From positions 186,625-250,624 of the forward strand of contig VZSF01001924.1 in NCBI GenBank assembly GCA_013398295.1: a stretch of DNA of 64,000 nt, read 5' to 3'. The position numbers and the translations under genes are program-made. Positions 12,701 through 24,074 of the stretch are shown here, piece after piece. The notes under the pieces are model-generated. The model was not told the origin of the DNA, did not search any database, and saw nothing but the letters and a program-made list of their open reading frames with translations. Origin of the DNA: Chionis minor (lineage: Eukaryota; Chordata; Aves; Charadriiformes; Chionididae). Every line of letters starts with the position of its first letter. Position 1 is the stretch's first letter.

Positions 12701-15700
12701 TTGATGAGGTGTATTCCTTAGAAAAAGAGCATATGATTCTTTTGTATCTACTGTTTGTTTCTTTTATAGTTCATGCACACAGAAAAAATCAGCACCAGCA
12801 CATTTTCCTTGCTGACACTGTTTGTTTAGTGAGGCAGTGGCAAAAGAGCAGAGGGATTTCATATTTTACTGACTGAGCAAAGCTGTGTGGCTTATTAGAC
12901 AAATTAGGAACATGTGGGCACTGGCGACATCACAAAAAATTGGGTCAGATTCCACTTGATGTAAGTTGCTATAGGTTTGTTGAAGAAAAGGAGGTAGATC
13001 AGTCTACACCTTTAAAAGAAACTAGATCATTAGTCAGTTACTGTATGTCACAGATTGAGCCTAGGTATGAAAAGACACTATTGTATTATTATCCTTTTCA
13101 CTGCTGGCAGCAGATTTCACAGAGGAGCCTATTCCATCCTTAATTAGGACATTCTATTTTTCAATAAGCTTACTAGAGAGTTGCTGAATTTTGCTGGCTT
13201 GTCTGTTGACCTGTTATCATACACTTGAGAGGCGGAAAAAAATCCACACTGTTTTCAGTGGGATTTTAATTTGAGTAAATACTGTGTGATTGGACCTCAG
13301 AGTATGGTAAGGATTAGTAAGCTCTGGTTCCATTTGCCTATTGTAAAAGAAAGAAGGTGGTATCAAAAAGGAGCTTATCTGCTTTTGGAAGTCTGATTCA
13401 GGGCTTGCTGGGGCCAAATGAAAGATTGTTAATGACTTTAATACATTTTGGATCAAGCCTTACATTTGAGTATAGAGTAGAAACACAATATTGAGGTTGA
13501 AATGCCACACTTACATCTGGTGATTTTAAATCCCACATTTTATGACTGGCAGTATGTTGCAGCACAGTGTTAGCTGAGACAGGGTTCCCTAGAATGGGAG
13601 CTACCTAAGCATGTCTGTTCACAGTCTGATAGGATGCAACATATAAGCAGAGAGGCCCTCACTATTGCAAAAGAGAAATTTGAGGGTGGAAATGGAAGAG
13701 TGGATGTTGTTGATTACTTATATTTGAAAATAAAACTACTTTTAATGTAGTCTCTGGCTGTCAGACTGCACCTTCTTTAACATTGCCTTCGAACAGTTAT
13801 GCTTATGAAAGAAAGAAGACTAAGTAAACTTTCAGGTTATACTTATGGCTCCTTGTAAAGAGGCTGGCATCCTGAAACATTTTCTACTGCTTGGACTTCT
13901 GAGACGTGAGCTGGATAACACTGCCACATGCAAAAACACCTAGGCATTTGTACGACCTCCAGTACTATGCGAATGAAAGGTGCATACCTGTGTTAATGCC
14001 ACACTACATGTGACTGAGGTGATACAGCTCACAACAGGCCATTCTGATGTGGTATTATTGTTACATGAGCTTGATAAAAGCTTAGTCTAGAGATAAAAAA
14101 TTCTGTTAATACAGGAATATGAATTATTGCATGACAGGAAATAGTTCTCAAAACATCTCTTAGAGAGAAATGCTCTTCCTGGACAGGGCAAAAGTAGCTT
14201 CAGGCCTGGGCTGAATGGCACTGACTCCTGCACTTTGCAAGAACTGCTGTGTTTTGTATTACCTGAGTAAATAAAAAAAAAAAAAATCACACTTTCTAAA
14301 TACTGCTTTCATGCAAAAAATATCCCAGAAGATAAAAGAAAGTTGTGTTATAGTTTTAATAAACATATTAGGTCTGAATGTTTGTTCCTGCCACGGATTG
14401 TACAGACCTTGAACAACAAGCACAAATCTGTCATTTTGAATTTGTATAAATGAGTGAGAATGTTTCCTGGAAACATTTCCACTTTCCTCTCACTGACGTG
14501 ATTATGTTAGATAGTATAAATATAGCCTTTCCATCACTCCCTATTGCTCAGCAGTAATGGGATAAGAAGTTTCAATAGCCAGTCTTTCTGACCATCCTTA
14601 GTTGTTGGTTACATATTGTCTTCTTTATTGCAGTATCTATTTATAAAAATATTCCTCCACATTTTTTTTGAGGGGCAAGATTTTTAATTGTTTTGGCAAA
14701 TATTCTCCTTTCAGTTTCATTGTGGAATTAAAGTTTTGGTGTGGATTCACAGCATTTATTTTACTAGAAGTGTCTCAGATGCTAAATCTGCTGAACACTA
14801 TTTTATACATGGATTAAGACTAAATATTTGAAAAAAAGTATTGTGTACACACAAGTTTTTTCTTTGCTTGGGATTAACTGACATTAATATTACCTATTGA
14901 AAAGGCAAAAGTGTAGTTTCACAGGGCTGTCCAGGCTCCCCCTGTATACAGTTGGAAAGAAAGATAAACTTCGTCTGGGTAATTCACCCCAGTATAATAA
15001 TATAGAGTGATCAGCCCTCTAAGTAGCCCATCTTTTCAGTGAGCAGTAACAGAGGCCCTGATAATTAGTTTAGCAGAGCAGCCTAGATTTTAGATGACTA
15101 AGTTAACTGAGATTAATCCCACCATTAGGATGTCACATTCCTATTTTGTCTTTTGATCTCCTGCTTTTTAAGGTCTGGGAATTGCATAGCCCCGGTAACA
15201 TATTATTCTTTACAGAGAGAGAGTTTTTCATTCTCTGCTTCTCCTGCTGCTTCCTATATTAATCAGTGATTTCAAAATCTCCATCATCTCCCTGACTCTT
15301 GTATTAATTTCTAGTTTGCGATTTTAATTATAGTTCAAATCACTCCCTAGATATGACTATGCGTTTTGCCTACATCCTCATTTTCCTCTGTAATTCAATT
15401 TCTGCTGATGTTTTAGTTAACATAGTACATGTCATTGCTCTAATTCTGTTTATGCTAATAGACGAATTCTACTCTCTTAACCTGCTATTTAGAATAGAAT
15501 ACAGTAGAGTTAATTATATTCTGTGTGTAATGTAATTTTGAACTCCACAGGACTGAAACAGCATTTGAATTTTCTATAATAATGTCTTTGCTATCTTATA
15601 ACTTCTGAGGTTTAAACAGGTTCAGTTCAGTTGACCTAGTGTTCGGAGATTTTATAAGTGAGCTGTAGACGACATCTTCATATGGGCTTATTAATGACTT

Positions 15701-18029
15701 AGTTTTCAGTTACAAAATGGCAATGATATCTTATGTCACTGGAGGTGTAAGAAAAATAAATCTCAGTCCCTCCAAAAATCAACAAATATCTGAGACAGTT
15801 TGTTACCACTACAGTCATATAGTAACTTTAAATTTGCTTTCTTCCTTTACTACTTTTTTTTTTTTTTTACATGATCAAGCAAATGTGTCATCAGTTTTGA
15901 GGAAATGTAAGAACTCAGTGCTACTTTAATTGATGCAGTTTTTAATATGTTGTATTTTAGGAAGCTAATGGCAGAAAAACCCCATAATTTTCAATGACAG
16001 ATTCTATTGTGTTATTCTGGGTAGTGCCTTATATCCCAGGCAAGATTATTCATGGTCAAATTTTTAGATGCTGCTGCAGCGTTTTTAAAGAGAATTTTCA
16101 AACTACATTTTTGCTGCTTTTGCCATCTTTTAAAATATGATTGGGACTATGAAAACTATTGGAAGACAGACTTTCCCATTGGACATGTAATTCTTTTATA
16201 GATGTGTTGTGGTTTAGGCTGAATTGACCCAAGTAGGCGGACCAGCAGATGTAACAGAAAATATGTTCTAAAACCAGGAGCCACAATGAGGCCATAGTTT
16301 TTTAAGAAAAATGTTTAATCTTTCCTTAGAGACAGGCGTTCTTTTGGTTTTATTGTGTTCTAGACCTATAGGCTCTATAGTCTTCTGCAGAGTATCTGCG
16401 CAATAAATGGTGGATAACACTGTCCTTGTTACAATTTTTTAAATGTTTCTGAGAACAATCCTAAACTATGTGGTAGAAGAAAGAATAAAATAACCGGGAT
16501 TCCACTGCAATAGCAACAATAATAACAACAACAAAACTGGACATTTTTGTCTCCTTGGTACGGGACAGGATTGGTAGGGGTGAGTGAGATGGAATTCTTA
16601 CATTGAAATATATACTCACCTGATGGACAATGAATTAAACCTTACTTTGGGTTATTGGAAATTTGATTTTCCTTATTGTCATGTGCTCTGTTTTTTCGTT
16701 GATAGATCGTTAACGTTGATAACAGATCAATAATGTTGATAGATCACATTTTCTTCTCTAAGAAATGCGCTATGTTATTGTATCTCTGGCTGTCCCACAG
16801 AGCTCCAAATTGCTTCCATTAGTTTTCTTGCTTTTTACTTTTGTTGTCTTGGCAACAAGACATAATTTGTTCTTACATGTTTATTATAGTCAGACTCTAT
16901 AAGTTAAGGCTGCAAAATTTCTTTCAGTAATAAACTGCTATTTTCACCTGGACATAGCTTCCTGGAGAAGTCTTACTTTAAAACTTTCTTGGCTGAAGTT
17001 TATCAGAAATGCACTTTATCTTTAAAAGTCTATAGAAAATAATTTGCTTCGTTTGAATGATGCACAATGGCAAAAAATATTTTCCAAGGGGAAAGAAAAG
17101 ATTCATAAAGATGGCGTTCTCCTCCTGTAATTTAGGCATCTAAAAGTTATTCATATAGTTCTAATAACTTAAGGGTCCTGCTCAGTAGAGAGGAACAAAC
17201 ACATCCAGAGATCCATTAATTTCATTCCAAAACAGGATTTTAAAATAAGGAAATGTGGGAAGCTGAATTGCCCCCTGGAGATGCCTATTTCTCTCCTTTA
17301 ATTATAAGGAAAACCTTGCGAGATTAAATGAAATTCAGCTGGCTAAATTTTAAATGCCTAAACTGGGGCAGATGAATCACATTCAAGAATTCTGTTCTTA
17401 GTACGGATAACTCAAAAGCATGTGATCTTAAAAACTTCCTCTTCTGCATATGGCTAGTCCTGAACAAGGCTTCTTTTGCTCCCTGAACTTGATTTCAAAC
17501 AGTTAAGAAACTGTTCATTAATGGACAGATTCTTTGAAGCAAGAGGAGTCGCACATCCCTGGCTATACATATTATAGGGCTTCATACAAGTGTTCTACTC
17601 ATGGAAGAGTGAATGTGAAGCATTCCATTTCAGTCCTTCTACCAAAATCATCTAATAATTTTACAGTGCTTGGTGGATACTTTTCACATTTGGTTGTGAT
17701 AAATATAGAAAGTGATCCAGGAGATTGAAAATGCTCAGTTGAATTCCAAGCCCTAGTCAATGATCATTGAGCAGTCATTGAGTCAATCCTTCTCTGTCAA
17801 ACAAATCGTAATACTGAAGACATTGTACTTTTCAAACTGTTTGCTCTTTCTTCTTTTAATTAATATCCCTTTAGGATATAAATTGTCTCTTGTCTGTTTC
17901 TGTACTTCAGTCTGAATATTCTGATCTGCTCCAAAAACTTTAATAAGAATTTCAACATTTTATTACTTATTTAGAGACATTATCTTCTTAAATTTCTACT
18001 CTTTATACATTAACAACAGTGTATGAATT
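9736..18029. other. Long non-coding stretch with only microsatellites
   Basis: Over 8 kb without a recognisable exon, RNA gene or young transposon. It contains (AG)8 at 10463-10478, a TA/CA run at about 10543-10562, a CAAA-type run at about 10655-10670, an A-run at about 14274-14286, a T-run at about 15856-15870, an AAC-rich patch at about 16508-16535 and a small imperfect repeat at 16697-16746. Open frames stay below 90 codons. The segment around 14900-15200 is less AT-rich and looks like unique sequence. Confidence 0.55.
16697..16746. repeat. Imperfect short tandem repeat built on GTTGATA
   Basis: Three units beginning YGTTGATA and containing AGATC follow one another at 16697, 16714 and 16734. 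Unit lengths are 17, 20 and 13 bases. It may be a minor replication-slippage product. Confidence 0.5.
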
Positions 18030-18160
18030 GGATTGTAGACTAAGAATGCATGAATTCTAGTGACAGACATCCTACATCTTACTCAGGGCAAGTTATATAT
18101 TTCCTGGCTAGACACGTTAGAAATCTTTTATTCTTAGCTTTGGCCAAATGCCAGCCCTGG
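18030..18160 (+). repeat. Possible MIR-like SINE relic
   Basis: The phrases TGAATTCTAGTGACAG and, 30 bases on, CAGGGCAAGTTATATATTTCC follow the order of the core of an amniote MIR element (the 'ggattctagtcccag ... gggcaagt' core). The tRNA-like head is not convincing and the match is short, so this stays a hypothesis. Confidence 0.3.
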
Positions 18161-19589
18161 TCCTGGAGAAAAAAATTCTGTTTGATTGCTTGGTGTTGAC
18201 TCTTTCTTTGTAGAAAAATCTGAGATCATGAGCCTGTAAAGGCAGCTTTGTATCCTTTATATAGTTTTTAATTAAAAGGTACATTTGCTTTTATATGCAG
18301 TACTCTTTGGACAGTCAAATGTTAAAACTCCCCTTCTCTTGATGATCTTGTCTATCCTTTTCTTTTTTAGGCCTTTCAAGGGCTATCCCTTTTGAGATTT
18401 CCATACAGACTTCAAACCTCTCTAGAGGTTTAAACAGCAACACAATGATATTTTTTGTTTTGTTCCTTTATCCTTTTCTATTCATTTTCAAAATGCAATA
18501 TGCCTGCAGTGCAATTAGTCACCGAGCACTGAGCTGGTAACTTTATAAATCTATCCACAGTGACTCCAAACTCTCCTTTCAGAGTGGTAGATCCCATGGT
18601 TGTGAATCAATAGCTAATATTGGTTTACTCATGGGCTTTTACATTATAATAATTTATCATTTTATTACCCAGACTCCCCATACTATAAGATGTCTCTGCA
18701 TCTCTGCAATCAAATTTCATTTTTACCATGCTGTATAATTATACAATTAAAAAAAAAAAACAACTTTTTTGCTGCTGATACTGATACTTTCTTATCAAAA
18801 GCTTTTGGAACTCTACTGTGTTTAACAAATTCATCATCACCTTGCAAGCCTGCAGACTAATTCAAAGAACTTTAACAGGTTTGTGAAACATAAATTCCAT
18901 TTACAAAAGCTGTGTTGATTCTTTCTCCATGTTAGCTTATTTAACTGAATATATGCTTATTCTGTTCTTTATTAGAATTTTAAACAATTAACTTATTTCT
19001 GAAATCAAATGTATTAGTCCATAATGCTTTGATTGTCCCTAAAGCAGTTTTCCAAAGTTGCTATAATTTTAGCCTTCAATTCCTCCAATTCTCCAGCTAA
19101 TTTAACTCTTAGTCTGTATTACTCAGTTACTAGTAAAGAATTTTTAATTCTGAGTTCCTTTAATGCTTGGCATTAAATAATACCTAGCCTTAGAAAGGAG
19201 TTACTATTTATTTTATTTATTTGTTCTTACAATCAGCTGACACCGTAATTCATAGAATCATAGAATCATAGAATGGTTAGAGTTGGAAGGGACCTTAAAG
19301 ATCATCAAGTTCCAACCCCCCTGCCATGGGCAGGGACACCTCTCACTAGAGCAGGTTGCTCAAAGCCCCATCCAGCCTGGCCTTAAACACTTCCAGGGAT
19401 GGGGCCTCCACAACTTCCCTGGGTAACCTGTTCCAGTGCCTCACCACCCTCACAGTAAAGAACTTCTTCCTAATATCTAACCTAAATCTCCCCTCTTCCA
19501 ATTTAAAACCATTACCCCTTGTCCTATCACTAGACTTCCTGACAAAGAGTCCCTCTCCAGCTCTCCTGTAGGCTCCCTTCAGATACTGA

Positions 19590-19610
19590 NNNNNNNNNNN
19601 NNNNNNNNNN
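19590..19610. other. Assembly gap (21 N) within CR1
   Basis: Twenty-one N separate CR1 3' UTR sequence from CR1 ORF2 sequence. The true missing length is unknown. Confidence 0.98.
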
Positions 19611-20078
19611 GCTCATGTTGAGCTTCTCATCCATGAGCACTCCCAAGTCCTTCTCCTCAGGGCTGCTCTCCAGCCATTCTCTGCCCAGCCTGTATTTATG
19701 CCTGGGATTGCCACGTCCCAGGTGTAGGACTCTGCACTTGGCTTGGTTGAACTTCATGCCATTTGCATTAGCCCACCTCTCAAGCCTGTCCAGGTCCCTC
19801 TGGATGGCATCCCTTCCCTCCAGTGTGTCAACCGCGCCACCGAGCTTGGTGTCATCGGCAAACTTGCTGAGGGTGCACTCGATCCCACTGTCCATGTCTC
19901 CAACAAAGATGTTAAATACGACTGGTCCCAGTACTGACCCTTGCGGGACACCACTCGTCACTGGCCGCCACGTGGACATTGACCCATTAACCACAACCCT
20001 TTGAGTGCGGCCATCCAGCCAGTTCCTTATCCACCGAGTGGTCCATTCATCGAACCCGATTCCATACAGTTCCACAAA
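19611..20078 (-). pseudogene. CR1 ORF2 reverse-transcriptase fragment
   Basis: Translation of the minus strand gives an open stretch of non-LTR reverse transcriptase. In order I see [17 protein letters not shown], the [11 protein letters not shown] motif, the catalytic FADD box (codons at 19862-19851) followed by TKLGG, then [10 protein letters not shown] and the LHLG and EEKDLGV landmarks of the CR1 thumb region. The catalytic Asp pair is intact. The frame runs open through the N gap only because N is unresolved, so the amino-acid run of X and the residues after it are not reliable. The N-terminal half of the domain and the endonuclease are missing. This is retrotransposon sequence, not a host gene. 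Confidence 0.8.
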
Positions 20079-20202
20079 GTAATTTCCTGTGAGGAAAGGC
20101 TTCCACATGGGACTCTTCCAAAGTGTTTCTGTAGTGAAAAGTGATGTAAATCACTGCTTCAGATTTTCTACCGTGGTCTTATTCCTTTCCTATATTAAGT
20201 AT

Positions 20203-20759
20203 CCTTCCTTTCCAGTATCTCCTGACCCTACAAACTTTGTGGCAAATATTTTGCTTCTAGAATGTTTGAAAACATCTTATTAATAACTTCATACCTGTAG
20301 CAAATTATTCTTTGAAGTCTTTTTTTGGGTTATTAAAGTTTCAGATTTAATTTGCTAGGGTTTGCAGTCTTTTCCATTCACCTTATGTAGACACAATACT
20401 CGTTTTCTGTAAAATAACTCTTTACTTCTGTTATCCATTTTATTTTTACTGTTTAAGTATTGTTGTTCTCTACTGTTTCTATTCCTTCCTTTCCAGTATC
20501 TCCTGACCCTACAAACTTTGTGGCAAATATTTTGCTTCTAGAATGTTTGAAAACATCTTATTAATAACTTCATACCTGTAGCAAATTATTCTTTGAAGTC
20601 TTTTTTTGGGTTATTAAAGTTTCAGATTTAATTTGCTAGGGTTTGCAGTCTTTTCCATTCACCTTATGTAGACACAATACTCATTTTCTGTAAAATAACT
20701 CTTCTGTTATCCATTTTATTTTTACTGTTTAAGTATTGTTGTTCTCTACTGTTTCTATT
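20203..20759. repeat. 281-bp direct tandem duplication
   Basis: Unit 1 (20203-20483, 281 bp) and unit 2 (20484-20759, 276 bp) both start CCTTCCTTTCCAGTATCTCC and are nearly identical. By eye they differ by one substitution (CTCGTTTTC in unit 1, CTCATTTTC in unit 2) and a 5-bp indel after AAAATAACTCTT. The sequence is part of the old L3-like LINE. A third, slightly shortened copy of the unit starts at 22291 and agrees with unit 2. The high identity means either a recent event or a misassembly between two alleles. Confidence 0.9.
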
Positions 20760-22289
20760 CTTTAACAACATTGATTTTATAGTTACTTAGTCCCTCTAAT
20801 AAGGTGTCTTGAAGGAAACTCCATATTATCTACAGAAGTTTTATTCTTTGTCTGGTTCTTTTAGTTTTCTGGTTTTACATAATTTCCTTTTTTGAAAGCT
20901 AACATCTCTGTAGTGGTTTATTTTGTGTTTGTGTTTCACTCCTGCTGTAGTTTTGAACTGGAGTGTATCACACTTAGAACGGTTCTTTCAGACATAAGCT
21001 TTGAAACAAGTCCAATGTAAATCACACAAAAGCTGTTTGCTAAAAAGAGTAAATGGATAACTGGATAACTTTTTCAAGAAGAAGCTGAAGTCTATGAAGT
21101 AGCTTACATCATACAAAGTTTGTTCTGATACTACTTGTTCAGTTGTTTATCCAAATCTTCCTGGAAATAACCACTATTTGCCATCATTATTATGTTTATT
21201 GCGCTTGCATCTTTTCTGGTGTCTTTTATTCACAGTTAATATCCAAAAATTGACATGAGAGTTTTAATATCATCCTCTTCCCATTTACGTAAATCTTTTG
21301 ATTTTTTGTTTTTGGCCATATGGCTTATTATTTTATTTGCTATAGCCAAAAACCTTTGTCTGGCCTGCTTCAGTAATTTGTAACCTGGCATGACATGTTT
21401 GAAAGATTAGATTCCTTCCTCCAAGTTCATAATTCTGTTAAGTTACTATCCTCATTAAAAATCAGGTAATCTAATTCACCTCTTTTATGCTTTACACTTT
21501 AAACATTTAAAAAGGTAAAGGTGTCCATTTCCTCTTGGGATTGTTATCTCCTTATATATCCCTTCCTTAAAAGGAGTTTCAGTTGCTGAATATTAACTTG
21601 GCTTTTCAATTCCTCATTGTTTTATAAGATCCTCATTCCTCTGTACTTAAAGAGTTTATTTCAATGTGATCTGTGTGTTCCTCTGCAGCTCTGGACTTTC
21701 CCATAGTCCTTACTGTAAAAGTACCCCATAAACTTTAAGTTTCAGCATCATGGCTCTATTTTCACTTAGATGAAGCTCATCTAAAATAATACAGTTTCAT
21801 AAAATAGACATTCCACCTATTCAATAAGAGTTTTCCAGTTTCTAATAAGTTTAATTACATTTTCCCTGCACAATAACCTTATATATGAACAGAAACTTAA
21901 TCTGTCCAGACTGGTGTATGACTTTTGTGAGTCTTGGTCTTTTACTTCTCACCCAGTCTTTTGATTTTGTCTTGAGAATCTCTATTCTGCTGTCCCATGT
22001 ACTGCTACAAATATGGGCTGTGAACATTGTTTCCATCTTAGCACTGTCGAGACCATGAGTTTCTTCGCTGTATTAAGTCAACATACTCTCATTATTGTCA
22101 TCACAGACACAGCTATCTATCCACCTGATCTATCTCCTGTTATTCTCCTCTTCTTCACTTCCCAGATTGTTCTGGAGCAGGTTCAGGATATTCCTCTTCA
22201 GATCTTCCCTGCTGAATATGTTCAGCCTTTTACAGAATCACAGAATCCTAGAACAGTTGAGGTGGGAAGGGACCTGTGGAGATCGTCTG
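20506..22289. repeat. First copy of a 1784-bp direct duplication
   Basis: Every position tested maps to the second copy with a constant offset of 1785 and no indel. The only difference I found is T at 20851 against G at 22636. This copy begins inside tandem unit 2 and ends abruptly at ATCGTCTG, inside a CR1 3' end, just before a single N at 22290. Confidence 0.9.
22232..22289 (-). mobile_element. CR1 3' end cut by the N at 22290
   Basis: The first 58 bases of the same CR1 3' end that is complete at 24017 (CAGAATCACAGAATCCTAGA and GTGGGAAGGGACCTGTGGAG) appear here and stop at the N. It is the duplicate of 24017-24074, not a separate insertion. Confidence 0.85.
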
Positions 22290-22290
22290 N
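22290..22290. other. Single-N contig junction
   Basis: A lone N separates the two duplicated blocks. Single-base gaps of this kind are typical of scaffold joins whose estimated gap length was zero or negative. Confidence 0.9.
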
Positions 22291-24074
22291 ACCCTACAAA
22301 CTTTGTGGCAAATATTTTGCTTCTAGAATGTTTGAAAACATCTTATTAATAACTTCATACCTGTAGCAAATTATTCTTTGAAGTCTTTTTTTGGGTTATT
22401 AAAGTTTCAGATTTAATTTGCTAGGGTTTGCAGTCTTTTCCATTCACCTTATGTAGACACAATACTCATTTTCTGTAAAATAACTCTTCTGTTATCCATT
22501 TTATTTTTACTGTTTAAGTATTGTTGTTCTCTACTGTTTCTATTCTTTAACAACATTGATTTTATAGTTACTTAGTCCCTCTAATAAGGTGTCTTGAAGG
22601 AAACTCCATATTATCTACAGAAGTTTTATTCTTTGGCTGGTTCTTTTAGTTTTCTGGTTTTACATAATTTCCTTTTTTGAAAGCTAACATCTCTGTAGTG
22701 GTTTATTTTGTGTTTGTGTTTCACTCCTGCTGTAGTTTTGAACTGGAGTGTATCACACTTAGAACGGTTCTTTCAGACATAAGCTTTGAAACAAGTCCAA
22801 TGTAAATCACACAAAAGCTGTTTGCTAAAAAGAGTAAATGGATAACTGGATAACTTTTTCAAGAAGAAGCTGAAGTCTATGAAGTAGCTTACATCATACA
22901 AAGTTTGTTCTGATACTACTTGTTCAGTTGTTTATCCAAATCTTCCTGGAAATAACCACTATTTGCCATCATTATTATGTTTATTGCGCTTGCATCTTTT
23001 CTGGTGTCTTTTATTCACAGTTAATATCCAAAAATTGACATGAGAGTTTTAATATCATCCTCTTCCCATTTACGTAAATCTTTTGATTTTTTGTTTTTGG
23101 CCATATGGCTTATTATTTTATTTGCTATAGCCAAAAACCTTTGTCTGGCCTGCTTCAGTAATTTGTAACCTGGCATGACATGTTTGAAAGATTAGATTCC
23201 TTCCTCCAAGTTCATAATTCTGTTAAGTTACTATCCTCATTAAAAATCAGGTAATCTAATTCACCTCTTTTATGCTTTACACTTTAAACATTTAAAAAGG
23301 TAAAGGTGTCCATTTCCTCTTGGGATTGTTATCTCCTTATATATCCCTTCCTTAAAAGGAGTTTCAGTTGCTGAATATTAACTTGGCTTTTCAATTCCTC
23401 ATTGTTTTATAAGATCCTCATTCCTCTGTACTTAAAGAGTTTATTTCAATGTGATCTGTGTGTTCCTCTGCAGCTCTGGACTTTCCCATAGTCCTTACTG
23501 TAAAAGTACCCCATAAACTTTAAGTTTCAGCATCATGGCTCTATTTTCACTTAGATGAAGCTCATCTAAAATAATACAGTTTCATAAAATAGACATTCCA
23601 CCTATTCAATAAGAGTTTTCCAGTTTCTAATAAGTTTAATTACATTTTCCCTGCACAATAACCTTATATATGAACAGAAACTTAATCTGTCCAGACTGGT
23701 GTATGACTTTTGTGAGTCTTGGTCTTTTACTTCTCACCCAGTCTTTTGATTTTGTCTTGAGAATCTCTATTCTGCTGTCCCATGTACTGCTACAAATATG
23801 GGCTGTGAACATTGTTTCCATCTTAGCACTGTCGAGACCATGAGTTTCTTCGCTGTATTAAGTCAACATACTCTCATTATTGTCATCACAGACACAGCTA
23901 TCTATCCACCTGATCTATCTCCTGTTATTCTCCTCTTCTTCACTTCCCAGATTGTTCTGGAGCAGGTTCAGGATATTCCTCTTCAGATCTTCCCTGCTGA
24001 ATATGTTCAGCCTTTTACAGAATCACAGAATCCTAGAACAGTTGAGGTGGGAAGGGACCTGTGGAGATCGTCTG
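22291..24074. repeat. Second copy of the 1784-bp direct duplication
   Basis: It starts mid-sequence at ACCCTACAAACTTTG and repeats the L3-like LINE relic up to 24016, followed by the CR1 3' end, then continues into unduplicated CR1 sequence at 24075. The LINE content is the same as in the first copy, minus strand. Small open frames such as the 61-codon frame at 21851-22036 reappear unchanged at 23636-23821 for this reason alone. Confidence 0.9.

Larger units (their letters stand above)
19250..20078 (-). mobile_element. CR1 retrotransposon, 5'-truncated, with an assembly gap inside
   Basis: A CR1 lies on the minus strand with its 3' end at 19250, where three ATAGAATC-type octamer units precede GGTTAGAGTTGGAAGGGACC. 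The 3' UTR and end of ORF2 continue to 19589 in good condition, and after a 21-bp run of N the reverse-transcriptase region resumes. The element is cut at its 5' side near 20078, typical of LINE 5' truncation. It sits inside the older L3-like LINE, whose sequence resumes after 20100. Similarity to the expected CR1 is high, so it is one of the younger insertions here. In related copies several hundred bases separate the two flanks of the gap, so the 21 N are probably a placeholder. Confidence 0.85.
18500..22231 (-). mobile_element. Long old CR1/L3-like LINE, interrupted by a younger CR1
   Basis: On the minus strand this is an ancient L3-like LINE. Plus-strand landmarks run from its 3' side to its 5' side: ATCCACAGTGACTCC (18554-18568), a TTACCCAGACTCCCCATACT block (18664-18683), a TTTACAAAAGCTGTGTTGATTC block (18899-18920, the reverse-transcriptase 'HGF' region), TTCTGTTCTTTATTAGA (18959-18975), then after the CR1 insertion GTTTCTGTAGTGAAAAGTGATG (from 20124), the ATTTGCTAGGGTTTGCAG block (about 20350) and CTGCAGCTCTGGACTTTCCCA (about 21685). 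All frames are destroyed. The stretch beyond about 21250 is placed by position and weaker similarity. The element contains a local 281-bp tandem repeat, and its upstream part is repeated after the N at 22290. Confidence 0.55.

Noticed and set aside
19530..20108. A 192-codon open frame with a reverse-transcriptase core that could be read as a host gene
   Set aside because: It lies within a CR1 with its 3' terminal octamers, is truncated, and runs open through N bases. It is retrotransposon sequence.
20203..24074. The direct repeats as a CRISPR array or satellite
   Set aside because: Units are hundreds to thousands of bases long, few in number and lack spacers. They are duplicated LINE sequence.
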